Assembly: GCA_024762835.1 (NCBI GenBank)
Contig: JANTGP010000009.1
Location: 1-36,689, forward strand
Reading direction: 5' to 3'
Length of the DNA stretch: 36,689 nucleotides
DNA from: Bacteroidota bacterium
Lineage (GTDB): Bacteria; Bacteroidota; Bacteroidia; Bacteroidales; M50B96
Made by a program: the position numbers and the translations under genes. Positions 9,490 through 18,773 of this stretch are shown in pieces (the first letter of the stretch is position 1; every line of letters starts with the position of its first letter). A model generated the notes under the pieces. That model saw only the letters and a program-made list of their open reading frames with translations. It had not been told where the DNA came from and searched no databases.

Positions 9490-10178
9490 TCTCTAAGGTC
9501 AATAAGTTCGACATCAGGAAATTTTGTTTTATCAAAAGTAAATTCAGAATCCGGAATATCTTTGTTTGTAATGAACTTTGAGAAACTCACTGTATAAATA
9601 TTTCCATTCTTGCTGTAATATGAAATCTCAACTATTCGGTTTGTTCTCAAATCAATAAGTAAAACAACCATCGACAGGTCAGAATCATCAGAAACTTTGT
9701 CAGGTTGTAATCCTTGAGCAAGGTTTTCAGGATATAACTCTATTTTTGTTAGAGGACCTTCATCAGTTTTTATTTCACCCTTATAGCTATACTTATAGCC
9801 TTTCTTATACATTGTAAAAACTCTCGAAGGGTTATTCATAAACGAATCATCAGTAGTATCTCTGTTAGTAATATTTACCTCATCAGCTTCAACCATATGA
9901 GTCCATATTGTTTTACCGTTGGAATAAGTTTCTGTTCCCATGAGCGACAAATGATATTTATCTCCTTTTATCATTATCTTACCGTCATAGTCTTCTGAGA
10001 TATCTTCTTGCTGATTCACCATTTTAAAATTAAAGTCGGTTGTAATGGTTTTATATGATTGAAACTCTTTTGATACTTTGTCAAGAACCGTCTTTGCTTT
10101 TTCCTTGTTTACATCATCTTGTGAATAACTAATTCCGTAAACCGAGATTAGAATAAATATACTTATTAAAGTCTTCAT
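9486..10178 (-). CDS. lolA: LolA-type outer-membrane lipoprotein carrier protein
   Basis: 230-aa periplasmic protein with a signal peptide (residues 1-19, ending SYSQ). The family pattern follows: a helix with AKTVLDKVSKEFQSYKTITTDFNFK, then DYDGKIMIKGDKYHLSLMGTETYSNGKTIWTH, and LIDLRTNRIVEISYYSKNGN near residue 175. LolA shuttles lipoproteins from the LolCDE exporter to the outer membrane. The gene is 36 bases downstream of ftsK on the same strand, an ftsK-lolA order also known from E. coli, which supports the call. Its stop codon overlaps that of the convergent M16-like gene. Confidence 0.85.
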   Translation of the reverse strand: MKTLISIFILISVYGISYSQDDVNKEKAKTVLDKVSKEFQSYKTITTDFNFKMVNQQEDISEDYDGKIMIKGDKYHLSLMGTETYSNGKTIWTHMVEADEVNITNRDTTDDSFMNNPSRVFTMYKKGYKYSYKGEIKTDEGPLTKIELYPENLAQGLQPDKVSDDSDLSMVVLLIDLRTNRIVEISYYSKNGNIYTVSFSKFITNKDIPDSEFTFDKTKFPDVELIDLRD

Positions 10179-10214
10179 ATTTAATTGATAGTTTAATTTT
10201 AGCTGTAAAATGTT

Positions 10215-12677
10215 TTAAAGTGTCTTCAAATATTGCTCCAAAGAATACTCATCGGGGTAAAGAACCTGGCGAGCTTTGCTTCCTTCGTATGGTCCAACTA
10301 TACCGGCAGCTTCAAGTTGATCAATAATCCTACCCGCCCTATTATAACCTATTGAGAATTTGCGTTGAATCAAAGATGTAGAACCTTGTTGATGAATAAC
10401 AACCAAACGAGCGGCATCATCAAACATATCATCTCTTTTTGTTAAATCAACACTTAGGGCTTCACTAGTTCCTTCCTCAATATATTCAGGCAAATAAAAA
10501 GGTGTAGGATATGATTGTTGCTTCTCAATATGCTCTGTAATCCTTTCTATTTCCGGAGTATCAATAAATGCACATTGAATTCTTAACATGTCTGCTCCCA
10601 TTGATATAAGCATATCACCCCGGCCAATTAATTGATTAGCTCCCGGTGAATCAAGAATTGTACGTGAGTCAACCATAGCAGTAACTCTAAATGCAATACG
10701 GGCAGGGAAATTGGCCTTTATCAGTCCCGTAATTATATTTGTTGAAGGACGTTGAGTTGCAATAATGAGATGTAAACCTACTGCACGAGCTAATTGAGCT
10801 ATACGTGCAATTGGAGCTTCTACCTCTTTACCTGCAGTCATAATTAAATCGGCAAACTCATCAATTACAACTACAATATATGGGAAAAATCTATGGCCGT
10901 TCTCAGGGTTCAATTTTCGGGCAATAAATTTTGAATTATATTCTTTAATATTTCTAGCCTGAGCTTTTTTCAACAAGTTATATCGTTGGTCCATCTCAAT
11001 AGTAAGCGAGTGCAAAGTATTTACAACAACCTTAGTATCAGTAATAATTGCATCTTCGCCATCAGGCAGCATTGCTAAAAAATGTTTCTCTATTTTGTTA
11101 TAAAGAGTCAATTCAACTTTTTTAGGGTCGATTAAAACAAATTTAACCTGAGCAGGATGCTTTTTATAAAGCAAAGAAGCAATTATTGCATTTAGTCCAA
11201 CTGATTTTCCTTGTCCGGTTGCACCTGCAACAAGAAGATGAGGTGCTTTAGCCAAATCAAAGACAAAAGTGTCATTTGAAATTGTTTTTCCAATAGCAAC
11301 GGGTAAATCAAATTTTGAATCCTGAAATTTATGAGAAGCCAGAATTGTCCGCATAGATACAATCTCCGGATTACGATTTGGCACTTCGATACCTATTGTA
11401 CCTTTGCCCGGGATAGGAGCAATTATCCTAATACCCAGTGCGGCAAGACTAAGAGCAATATCATCTTCAAGATTTTTTATTTTTGAAATACGAACACCGG
11501 CTGCCGGTACAATTTCATATAAAGTAATTGTAGGACCAATAGTAGCTTTTATCTTTTCTATCTTAATTTTGTAATTGCTTAAGGTCTCAACAATCTTATT
11601 CTTATTTGAGATAAGCTCCTCTTTACTTACCTCAGAATTATTTTGTTGGTGGTCATCCAGCAAAGAAAGGTCAGGAAAAACATATGAAGACAAATCAAGT
11701 GTAGGGTCATATTCGCCAAATTCTTCCAAAGGGTCTTTCTTTTCAGATTCATCTATTTCCTCCTCTTCGGTTTTTTCTTTAACACTTAGCTTGACATCAT
11801 CTGCATCTGATTTTGCCTTTTCAACAATGGACTCATCTGTTTCATTTTCTATTTCAAATGAATCATCGTTTAAAGACAGAGCTTTATCTTTGTCTGCAAC
11901 AGAGCTTTGTGAATCAGCATCAACAAGCTCATCATCGGCTATCTCGATTGACAGGGGTGTTTCTTCAGCAATGATATTCATTTTTTCTTCTTTGTTATCC
12001 TGAGTCTTAGGCTTTTTGCTTTTTGTACTTGAAACAGGAATATTCGCTTTCTTTAACGAAGAAGCTTTTCCCGGAAGGGTCTTAAGAAAAGGGATAAAAC
12101 TATCGAAAGTAAATACAAGAAAGACAAAGAGACTAATAAAAAGTAAAAAGAAAGTTCCAATTTTTCCTATAATTGTATTAAGCCATTTTACTAAGAAAAT
12201 GCCATTTGCTCCACCCGGGCCAAACTGAAGATATCCGCCGGCATCACCAAATAAATAAGCCAGAAATATTGAGAACCAGATAGTAGCCAGCAAGGCGTAA
12301 CGAATAGATTTACCAACAGGCAGCAATTTTATTTTCAACAAGCGTAATCCAAGAATTAAGAAAATAAATGGAAAAGAAAAAGAAGCAAGACCAAACCATC
12401 TGCTTATAAACTGGTTAGACAAAATTGCACCCAGCTTTGCCGCCCAATTCTCTGCTTGCCCATCACCTGAGAATAAATTCGACCATGTAAATTCATTATC
12501 GATTTTCCATGTAAATAAATATGAAAAGAAAGACAAAAGCAATATTAGAGCAAATATAATAAGGAAAATACCAAGGCTTAGTTTAAATCTATGGTCGCTA
12601 AACAATTTCTTTAAACTAAATGATGAATTCTTTTTAGATTTACTTGTCTTTGTGCTGCTTACTTTCTTTTTTGCCAT
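10215..12677 (-). CDS. ftsK: FtsK/SpoIIIE-family DNA translocase
   Basis: 820-aa septal DNA pump that clears and aligns chromosome termini during division. It has a Lys/Ser-rich N-terminus, four transmembrane helices (about residues 32-54, 95-115, 125-147, 168-195), and a very acidic, low-complexity linker (about 215-335) rich in Glu, Asp and Ser. The motor domain follows, with Walker A GATGQGKS (about 485), Walker B VVVIDEFADL (about 600) and the IATQRPSTNIITGLIKANFPARIAF stretch. A C-terminal winged-helix gamma domain (about 750-820; QRKFSIGYNRAGRIIDQLEAAGIVGP) reads KOPS-type sequences in relatives. All hallmarks are intact and the length is normal. lolA follows, probably in the same transcript. 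Confidence 0.97.
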   Translation of the reverse strand: MAKKKVSSTKTSKSKKNSSFSLKKLFSDHRFKLSLGIFLIIFALILLLSFFSYLFTWKIDNEFTWSNLFSGDGQAENWAAKLGAILSNQFISRWFGLASFSFPFIFLILGLRLLKIKLLPVGKSIRYALLATIWFSIFLAYLFGDAGGYLQFGPGGANGIFLVKWLNTIIGKIGTFFLLFISLFVFLVFTFDSFIPFLKTLPGKASSLKKANIPVSSTKSKKPKTQDNKEEKMNIIAEETPLSIEIADDELVDADSQSSVADKDKALSLNDDSFEIENETDESIVEKAKSDADDVKLSVKEKTEEEEIDESEKKDPLEEFGEYDPTLDLSSYVFPDLSLLDDHQQNNSEVSKEELISNKNKIVETLSNYKIKIEKIKATIGPTITLYEIVPAAGVRISKIKNLEDDIALSLAALGIRIIAPIPGKGTIGIEVPNRNPEIVSMRTILASHKFQDSKFDLPVAIGKTISNDTFVFDLAKAPHLLVAGATGQGKSVGLNAIIASLLYKKHPAQVKFVLIDPKKVELTLYNKIEKHFLAMLPDGEDAIITDTKVVVNTLHSLTIEMDQRYNLLKKAQARNIKEYNSKFIARKLNPENGHRFFPYIVVVIDEFADLIMTAGKEVEAPIARIAQLARAVGLHLIIATQRPSTNIITGLIKANFPARIAFRVTAMVDSRTILDSPGANQLIGRGDMLISMGADMLRIQCAFIDTPEIERITEHIEKQQSYPTPFYLPEYIEEGTSEALSVDLTKRDDMFDDAARLVVIHQQGSTSLIQRKFSIGYNRAGRIIDQLEAAGIVGPYEGSKARQVLYPDEYSLEQYLKTL

Positions 12678-12897
12678 TTACAAGTTGTGATATTAAAATA
12701 TATTTATAGATGTTTTAAGTAAAAAAACAGATTCTACATTTCGTGCAAATTTCAGAAAATTATAAAGAATCTGCAAATAAGCTATTTCAGCTTAAATCTG
12801 CATTTATGTTTTACACCAAAAGCCAATTAAACTTTTTTGTGGATAAATACTCTATATTCTCTCAGAATATGGTTAAGAATTTAATATTTCAATATAA

Positions 12898-12929
12898 AAC
12901 CGGCTTGTGATTAATTCACAGAACCGGTT
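12898..12929 (-). terminator. Hairpin terminator after the 12956 gene
   Basis: AACCGG (12898-12903) pairs with CCGGTT (12924-12929), and inside it TGTGA (12906-12910) pairs with TCACA (12916-12920). Read on the minus strand, the stem comes about 27 bases after the stop codon of the 12956-13645 gene and is followed by a T-rich stretch. The rest of the 278-base gap up to ftsK shows no feature. Confidence 0.6.
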
Positions 12930-12955
12930 AATACTGCCTTATTTAATTATAAAAT

Positions 12956-13645
12956 TTATCCGCCCATCAAGGCTTTTAATTCCTCAAAGCTCATTACTTT
13001 CACATCTGCCGGTATAGCAAATTCTTTAGCTTTAACTCTTTTTTTCTTTTTTACTGTTGTAGCAATTACATGAATAGAAGCATCTTCTTTGCCCGGAAAA
13101 GGAATAATATATTCCATGATAAGTCCATTTATTCCTTCAAATTGATCATCTTGCATAAAATCTTCCAATACATATTTTGGATCGTAATATACTTCCACAA
13201 CATTCTCGCCATCAACAATTTCAGCTTTTTTGCATTTATGACCGACAATATCTTTTGTTTCTTCTATAAAATTAATTTCAGGTTTTTCTTCGGTTGAATC
13301 TTTTTTAGCATCACTTTCAGCTTTCATAGATTCAGCTTCTTCTTTTGTCATTCTAAAAGCATACTGCTGTCCCATTTGGTCAATAATCATTATTAAAGAA
13401 TCCTTATAAATAATCTTGGTTTGGGAAAACATCATTGTTGTTGTCTCTTCTTTATAAACACCATTTCCATATATGGAGTTTACTTTACCTTCAACCTGTG
13501 CCTTTTCAGCTTCACTAAGATTTCCTTCAGCACTCATCTTATAATTAATAGTACCATGGAACTCAGTTGCATCCTGTGCATTTACATTAAACGTGAAAAT
13601 AACAGCTAGAACTATTATGCCAATGTATTGAAATAGATTTTTCAT
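12956..13645 (-). CDS. Exported DUF4412/GLPGLI-like protein
   Basis: 229-aa protein with a signal peptide (residues 1-23, ending NVNAQ). It starts its mature part with EFHGTINYKMSAEGN and contains KIIYKDSLIMIIDQMGQQYAFRM, then DIVGHKCKKAEIVDGENVVEVYYDPKY near residue 145. That pattern (a tracked readout strand, then 'I-x-GHKCKKA' and a description of a fitted value) is typical of DUF4412 and GLPGLI proteins, which are common in Bacteroidetes and of unknown function. The middle (about 100-125) is a charged Lys/Glu-rich linker. It is likely periplasmic or surface-exposed. It stands alone, with its own -7 box and terminator. Confidence 0.7.
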   Translation of the reverse strand: MKNLFQYIGIIVLAVIFTFNVNAQDATEFHGTINYKMSAEGNLSEAEKAQVEGKVNSIYGNGVYKEETTTMMFSQTKIIYKDSLIMIIDQMGQQYAFRMTKEEAESMKAESDAKKDSTEEKPEINFIEETKDIVGHKCKKAEIVDGENVVEVYYDPKYVLEDFMQDDQFEGINGLIMEYIIPFPGKEDASIHVIATTVKKKKRVKAKEFAIPADVKVMSFEELKALMGG

Positions 13646-13684
13646 AAAATAATATGTTTAAAATTCATGTTAATTTGATATTTG

Positions 13685-13692
13685 CAAAAGTA
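13685..13692 (-). promoter_or_regulatory. -7 box for the DUF4412-like gene
   Basis: Reads TACTTTTG on the minus strand (TAnnTTTG), 39 bases upstream of the start codon at 13645, predicting a leader of about 33 bases. Confidence 0.45.
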
Positions 13693-13789
13693 GTTTTTTA
13701 TCTAATAAAATAAATAAAAAAATAAAAGTAAAGATCTTAAGTTAAAAATTAGAAGATTCCATATATACTCTTTTAATTGAGTACAAATA

Positions 13790-15475
13790 TTAAGTGGACT
13801 TTAGGTTACTAAAATAAGCCTTTAATATTTCAGCACTCTTTTCAGAAGGGGTTTTAATTTCTAAAACAGACATGGTGTGTGTTTCAGAATAAAATCTACT
13901 AACTATTTGTTCCAAGTCTGCCATGTTATCACAATAATAATGTTGGATTCCATGAGCTTCAACAAGTTTCTTATAATCTACCTTAGGCTCTGTAACAAAA
14001 AACTCTTCAAGTTCAGCAATAGATGATGAGCCATCGAGAAAACGAAAAATATTACCTCCCGAGTTGTTAATTACAATTATTCGCAAATTATCAGAAAGAT
14101 GATTATTCCATAAAGCATTTGAATCGTACAAGAAACTTATGTCGCCTGTAATTAAAGTGGTTGGTTTTTTACTAACAAATGCTGCACCTGCTGCAGTTGA
14201 ACTGCAACCATCAATTCCGCTGGTACCCCTGTTTGAGTTATATGTAAAATTCTTTTTAGGTTTAAAAAGCTGAGCATATCTAACAACCGTACTGTTTCCA
14301 AGTTGCAGATTACTGTTTTCAGGTATTAGTGAAAGTAGTTTATCGTAAAGTTTTAAATCACTAAATTCAATATTCTTTATAAACGTCTGATGTTTGTTCT
14401 CGCAAATTATTTCCTTTTGTTTCCACAAATCCCAATAACTTCCTTCAGTTGAAGTGTTTTTTTGTGGTATTTGCCCCAGAAAAACCTTAGGAGATAAACT
14501 TATTACTTCGGTAAGTGACTGAAAAGTATCAATTGATTTCCCACTTATGTCAATATGCCAATGCTCTGTTGCTTTATTATTTCTTAAAAATGCCTTTATC
14601 ATTTTCGAAATAATATTTTCTCCTATTGTAATAAGCAGTTCCGGTTTAAAATCCTTTGTTTCGTTGGGTTTAATAGCTGTTACAAGCTTATCAATACATG
14701 TAAAAATACCTTTGGCATGCAGGTTTGAGATTGTTTCGGTAAGAATAACCGTATTCTTATCTTGTGCTAAATTATTAATCACATTATTTAGCTCATTGTC
14801 CGGCTTAAGAGAACCACAAAGAATCATTCTTTTATTATATTTCTTCCATTTTTCTGAAAAAACCTTCAAGTCAACATACTTAAGTTTCGATGAAAGTTCA
14901 GGCTGTTTGATAAGCTTAACTGACAACTTTGATTCGCCAATGAGATTATAGAGTGGTTCGCGTAAAGGGATATTTATATGAACAGGACCATGTGTTCCGT
15001 ACGTTGCAAGATTAACAGCTTCATTTATTAATCTATCACTCAACCGCAGTTCTTCATCATTTTTGGGTTCAACAGGCAATTCAAAGCTTCCTTTAATAAA
15101 ATTTGAATAAATATTGTTTTGCCTTATTGCCTGACCAACACCCTGGTCAATCCATTCGGGTGGACGATCGGCAGTGAGAATGATTAAAGGAATTTGCTGG
15201 TAATATGCCTCGGCAATAGCCGGAGCATAGTTTAAGACAGCAGTTCCCGAAGTAGATATTATTCCAACCGCCTTGTTTGTCTGCTGAGCAATACCAAGAG
15301 CAAAAAAAGCAGCACTTCTCTCATCAACAATGCTAATACAATTAATTTTGGTGTGCCTGTTAAATGCAATAATGAGAGGAGCATTCCTGCTTCCGGGTGA
15401 TATTACCACATGTTCAATTCCTTTTTGATAAAGAATCTCTGCCAAATGCCGGATACCGGGTTTATCTGTTGTCAT
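13790..15475 (-). CDS. menD: MenD, SEPHCHC synthase (menaquinone biosynthesis)
   Basis: 561-aa ThDP-dependent enzyme that joins 2-oxoglutarate-derived succinic semialdehyde to isochorismate, the first committed step of classical menaquinone synthesis. Visible hallmarks are VISPGSRNAPL near residue 22, the conserved Glu in VDERSAAFFALG (about 52), GIISTSGTAVLNYAPAIAEAYY, LTADRPPEWIDQGVGQAIRQ, and the ThDP/Mg-binding region from GTSGIDGCSSTAAGA through LITGDISFLYDSNAL to IVINNSGGNIF (about 415-480). Its length matches the family. It begins 4 bases after menF, so the two are co-transcribed and probably translationally coupled. Confidence 0.96.
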   Translation of the reverse strand: MTTDKPGIRHLAEILYQKGIEHVVISPGSRNAPLIIAFNRHTKINCISIVDERSAAFFALGIAQQTNKAVGIISTSGTAVLNYAPAIAEAYYQQIPLIILTADRPPEWIDQGVGQAIRQNNIYSNFIKGSFELPVEPKNDEELRLSDRLINEAVNLATYGTHGPVHINIPLREPLYNLIGESKLSVKLIKQPELSSKLKYVDLKVFSEKWKKYNKRMILCGSLKPDNELNNVINNLAQDKNTVILTETISNLHAKGIFTCIDKLVTAIKPNETKDFKPELLITIGENIISKMIKAFLRNNKATEHWHIDISGKSIDTFQSLTEVISLSPKVFLGQIPQKNTSTEGSYWDLWKQKEIICENKHQTFIKNIEFSDLKLYDKLLSLIPENSNLQLGNSTVVRYAQLFKPKKNFTYNSNRGTSGIDGCSSTAAGAAFVSKKPTTLITGDISFLYDSNALWNNHLSDNLRIIVINNSGGNIFRFLDGSSSIAELEEFFVTEPKVDYKKLVEAHGIQHYYCDNMADLEQIVSRFYSETHTMSVLEIKTPSEKSAEILKAYFSNLKST

Positions 15476-15479
15476 AGTA

Positions 15480-16619
15480 TTATTTTCCTGCGAAGGTCTG
15501 AATTTTTTCTATAACTGACAATAATGTCCGTGCTTTATGACGAGTTTCTTCCCATTCCATTGCCGGCTGCGAAGCTGAGGTTATCCCACCACCGACATAT
15601 AAAACAGCAGCATTGTCAACAAACTGCAAACATCTTAAGTTTACAAACAAATGACCCTCATTATCTTTATTTAACACACCGAGAAATCCGGAATAATATT
15701 CCCTGTCGTAATTTTCAGTTTCATTAATTAAACTCAAAGCAACATCTTTGGGTAATCCGCAAACCGCCGGTGTTGCATGAAGGCTTTTAAGAAAGTGGCC
15801 GGTTTTACCTTTGATTAATTTTAAAGGAAAAACGAATTCTGTTTTAAGATGAAATAAGTTACCAGCCGTAGCACAAAAAGGACCATTCTTTTTATATTCG
15901 CTTATTCCATTCCTGCTTAGCACATCTTCAAGATATTCACTTACAAGTGCTTGTTCGACTTTTTCTTTTACAGTCCATTTAATATCTTCTTGCCCTGTAT
16001 TTTGAATTGTAGCAGCTAAAGCTACTGTTTTGCAATAGTCATTTTCTCGCTTAAAAAACAATTCGGGACTAGCACCAAGCCATGAACATTGATAAGGAAT
16101 ATGTAGAAAATATACAAATGCACTTTTGTAAGTCTTTTCAAGATTTTCATATATTTGCCCTGCTTTATCAATAGTAATATCAGTATTAATCTCAGCTCTG
16201 GAAAGAACAACTTTTTTGAGTTTTTCATCGCGAAGCTGCTTTATCATTTTATTTATTTGCCTAAAATAATCATCTCTTGATGTTGATAATATCTTCTGTT
16301 CTTTGTTCTTATCTTCATTGTTTTTAAATGAAAAAGCTAAAACACTATCTTTAATAAAGCTTAACTTATCTTTTGAGCAAAACTGATACTTTGGTTTTAA
16401 CAACAAAGCCCGGCTATCCTTATTTATGTCGAAAGGATGAAAAACAAAACCGCTAAAATTATCTAATTCGTTATAATCCTGCAAGATATGAATATTGTTT
16501 TCGGGAAAAACATAAATTGATGTATCCTGATCTTCGGGCTTACGAAAGCAAACAAATGCAATATTATTATCAAGAAGCATTGTGATGATATTGCTTATAT
16601 TTTCCGGAATATTATTCAA
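15480..16619 (-). CDS. menF: Isochorismate synthase (MenF type)
   Basis: 379-aa chorismate-utilising enzyme that turns chorismate into isochorismate. The C-terminal catalytic domain is clear: KVVLSRAEINTD near residue 140, GASPELFF near 190, TVALAATIQNT, FHLKTEF, LHATPAVCGLPKDVAL with the conserved HATPA (about 280), ENYDREYYSGFLG (about 300), and YVGGGITSASQPAMEWEET with the terminal GGGI. The N-terminal part is short and poorly conserved, as usual in Bacteroidetes. Its neighbours, a hotdog thioesterase upstream and menD downstream, point to menaquinone rather than siderophore synthesis, so menF is preferred over entC. Confidence 0.92.
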   Translation of the reverse strand: MNNIPENISNIITMLLDNNIAFVCFRKPEDQDTSIYVFPENNIHILQDYNELDNFSGFVFHPFDINKDSRALLLKPKYQFCSKDKLSFIKDSVLAFSFKNNEDKNKEQKILSTSRDDYFRQINKMIKQLRDEKLKKVVLSRAEINTDITIDKAGQIYENLEKTYKSAFVYFLHIPYQCSWLGASPELFFKRENDYCKTVALAATIQNTGQEDIKWTVKEKVEQALVSEYLEDVLSRNGISEYKKNGPFCATAGNLFHLKTEFVFPLKLIKGKTGHFLKSLHATPAVCGLPKDVALSLINETENYDREYYSGFLGVLNKDNEGHLFVNLRCLQFVDNAAVLYVGGGITSASQPAMEWEETRHKARTLLSVIEKIQTFAGK

Positions 16620-16631
16620 GACAGAATAGTT

Positions 16632-17057
16632 TTATTGTTTTGTTTTTTTCAAAATCAGGTTTGTCATTCGGCATACCGAGATTAATACATTGTTTTCGTT
16701 CCTTATGGAAATATCAAGTACATGAGTTTTTGTTCCGAGATGAATAGGAGTGCAATTAGCTGTTAATAATCCCTTACGCACAGGATTCAAGTGAGTAGCT
16801 TGTAAATTATGGCCAACAACATTAAACTTTTCAGCATCAACAAGCAGATATGAATATGCACTTCCAAGAGATTCGGCCAATGCCAAACTCGACCCACCAT
16901 GCAAAATGCCCATTGGTTGCAGATGCTTTTTAGTAACCGGCATTACAGCATAAAGATTGTCATTATTGTCAACTTTAAACTCAATTTGCAAATGATTAAT
17001 TAAGGTATCCTTGCAAATATTATTAATCATATTGATATCAATTTTACTCTCATTCAT
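16632..17057 (-). CDS. Hotdog-fold thioesterase, candidate DHNA-CoA thioesterase
   Basis: 141-aa PaaI/YbgC-like hotdog thioesterase. The signature MGILHGGSSLALAESLGSAYSYL (about residues 50-72) holds the family's HGG turn and catalytic acidic residue, and GHNLQATHLNPVRKGLLTANCTPIHLGTKTHVLDISI forms the later beta strands. It is the first gene of the thioesterase-menF-menD operon (12 bases before menF). In menaquinone synthesis a hotdog enzyme releases 1,4-dihydroxy-2-naphthoate from its CoA ester (MenI in E. coli). That role is inferred from context plus family. The start could be the ATG at 17057 or the internal one at 17030. Confidence 0.82.
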   Translation of the reverse strand: MNESKIDINMINNICKDTLINHLQIEFKVDNNDNLYAVMPVTKKHLQPMGILHGGSSLALAESLGSAYSYLLVDAEKFNVVGHNLQATHLNPVRKGLLTANCTPIHLGTKTHVLDISIRNENNVLISVCRMTNLILKKTKQ

Positions 17058-17061
17058 TTTG

Positions 17062-17069
17062 CAAAATTA
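17062..17069 (-). promoter_or_regulatory. -7 box for the thioesterase-menF-menD operon
   Basis: Reads TAATTTTG on the minus strand and matches TAnnTTTG. It ends only 4 bases before the ATG at 17057, so the transcript would begin at or next to the start codon (leaderless), or else translation begins at the internal ATG at 17030. Confidence 0.4.
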
Positions 17070-17327
17070 AGATTTGTTAAAAGATAGCTGCATAAAATTA
17101 CTTAAATTTATGGTAAAAATAATTTAGTCCTACATATTGACTTACAAAATGCCGTATTAATTCCCATTTTAAAAGCCTGCGTTAACAGCATTTAACTTTT
17201 ATTATAAATTTATTGGAGAATAATAGAACACTTTTTTCTATTTTTACATCGTTTTATAATTCTGTTGCTAACAACAATAAGCAATAGATAAACTAGTTAT
17301 AAATCTTTGAAACTAAAACATATAGAA

Positions 17328-18773
17328 ATGAAAAGAATAGTATATTTTATTTTTACTCTTGGTCTTTTTCTTATGGCAAGCGGGAATATTTTTTCTCAAG
17401 GTTATAAAATAACAGTTACACTGAAAGGTATGGAGAAAAAGCCATTATATCTGGGACATTATTATGCAGATAAAACCTACGTAAAAGACACTGTAATAGC
17501 AGATGCTAATGGTGTAGCTGTTTTTAAAGGACCGGAAAAGATTGAGGGCGGTATTTACTTTATTGTTTTACCGACGAAGTCAATTGCGTGGGAATTTCTA
17601 TTAACTGATGATCAGGTTTTTTCGATGAGCACTGACACCAGCGATTATTTGGGTCATCTGGTAATTAAAGGATCGCATGAAAATGATTTATATCTTGACT
17701 ATAGCAAGTATATGCAAGGTAATAATTTAAAGATGAATAAGCTTCAACAAGCAATGAAAGAAGCTGGTGACGATAAAGCGAAACAGAAGAAAGTCAGAAA
17801 AGAGATTCAAGAATTGCAGGAAGAGGTAAAAACAAAATGGGAGAAATATGTTGCTGATAACCCAAATACATTTTTTGCAAATATCATTAAAGCTCAAATG
17901 TATCCTGAAGTTCCGGACTTTAAAGTACCTGATAATGTAGCAAATAAAGATTCTTTTTTACAAGTAAAAGCTTACTATTACAACAAAAAGCACTTTTTCG
18001 ATAATATCGATTTTTCTGATGGTAAAATGCTTAGGACAGCTTATCTGAACAACCGTCTTAAAACATATTTCACAAAAATGGTTTTCAATCCTGATACAAT
18101 TATTAAGGATGGTGACGAATTGATAAAGCGAGCAGAGGCTAATGAAGATGTTTACCGTTTTGTGGTTGAATACATGCTAAACTTAAAATACGAAACCAAC
18201 AGGATGGGAATGGATAAGGTGCTTGTACATGTCGGTGAGAAATATTACTTATCAGGTAGAGCAACATGGGTAGATTCAACCCGAATGGAGAAAATTAAGG
18301 ATAGAATCTTCAAAACACGTCCAAATATAATTGGCGAGAAAGCCAAAGACATGAAGATGATTACCAATGACGACAAGATTGTTAGTTTATATCAGATTCC
18401 GTCTGATTATACGATTATTGCTTTTTGGGAACCTAACTGCGGCCACTGTAAAAAGAAGATTCCTGAGTTACATGAAATATACACTCACCTTCGTTGGGAG
18501 TTAGATTGGAATATTGAAGTTTTGGCAATATTTACACAAGTTAAAGATAAAGACAAGTGGCTTGGTTTTATTGACGAACATGGCTTAGAAGATTGGATTA
18601 ATGCCTACGACCCCTATGGTTGGTCGCATTTTAGAGATAATTATGATATTTACAGCACGCCTACAATTTATATTCTTAACAAGAAAAAAGAAATTATTGC
18701 CAAGCGACTTGATATTGAAAAAATTGAAGAGTTTATAAAAAATTACGAAAAGTATAATAAAGAGAAGAAGTAG
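17328..18773 (+). CDS. Secreted DUF4369/DUF5106-type protein with thioredoxin-like domain
   Basis: 481-aa exported protein. Signal peptide about residues 1-23 (ending NIFSQ); an N-terminal DUF4369-like beta domain (about 25-115, VTLKGMEKKPLYLGHYYADKTYVKDTVIAD); a helical middle part with a Lys/Glu-rich coiled-coil-like stretch near 130-165; and a C-terminal TlpA/thioredoxin-like domain (about 340-475) whose active site is FWEPNCGHCKKKIPEL, with the cis-Pro in YSTPTIYIL. The CGHC pair suggests a periplasmic thiol-disulfide reductase or isomerase. The frame is open from a TTG at 17307, but the ATG at 17328 starts directly at a good signal peptide. A hairpin terminator follows the gene. Confidence 0.88.
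   Translation: MKRIVYFIFTLGLFLMASGNIFSQGYKITVTLKGMEKKPLYLGHYYADKTYVKDTVIADANGVAVFKGPEKIEGGIYFIVLPTKSIAWEFLLTDDQVFSMSTDTSDYLGHLVIKGSHENDLYLDYSKYMQGNNLKMNKLQQAMKEAGDDKAKQKKVRKEIQELQEEVKTKWEKYVADNPNTFFANIIKAQMYPEVPDFKVPDNVANKDSFLQVKAYYYNKKHFFDNIDFSDGKMLRTAYLNNRLKTYFTKMVFNPDTIIKDGDELIKRAEANEDVYRFVVEYMLNLKYETNRMGMDKVLVHVGEKYYLSGRATWVDSTRMEKIKDRIFKTRPNIIGEKAKDMKMITNDDKIVSLYQIPSDYTIIAFWEPNCGHCKKKIPELHEIYTHLRWELDWNIEVLAIFTQVKDKDKWLGFIDEHGLEDWINAYDPYGWSHFRDNYDIYSTPTIYILNKKKEIIAKRLDIEKIEEFIKNYEKYNKEKK

Noticed and set aside
11575-12003. Long plus-strand open frame rich in Ser
   Set aside because: It is the mirror of the acidic linker of ftsK on the other strand; no start context or family resemblance.
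17307-17327. Upstream TTG start for the thioredoxin-like gene
   Set aside because: The extra seven residues precede a good signal peptide; the ATG at 17328 is the better start.
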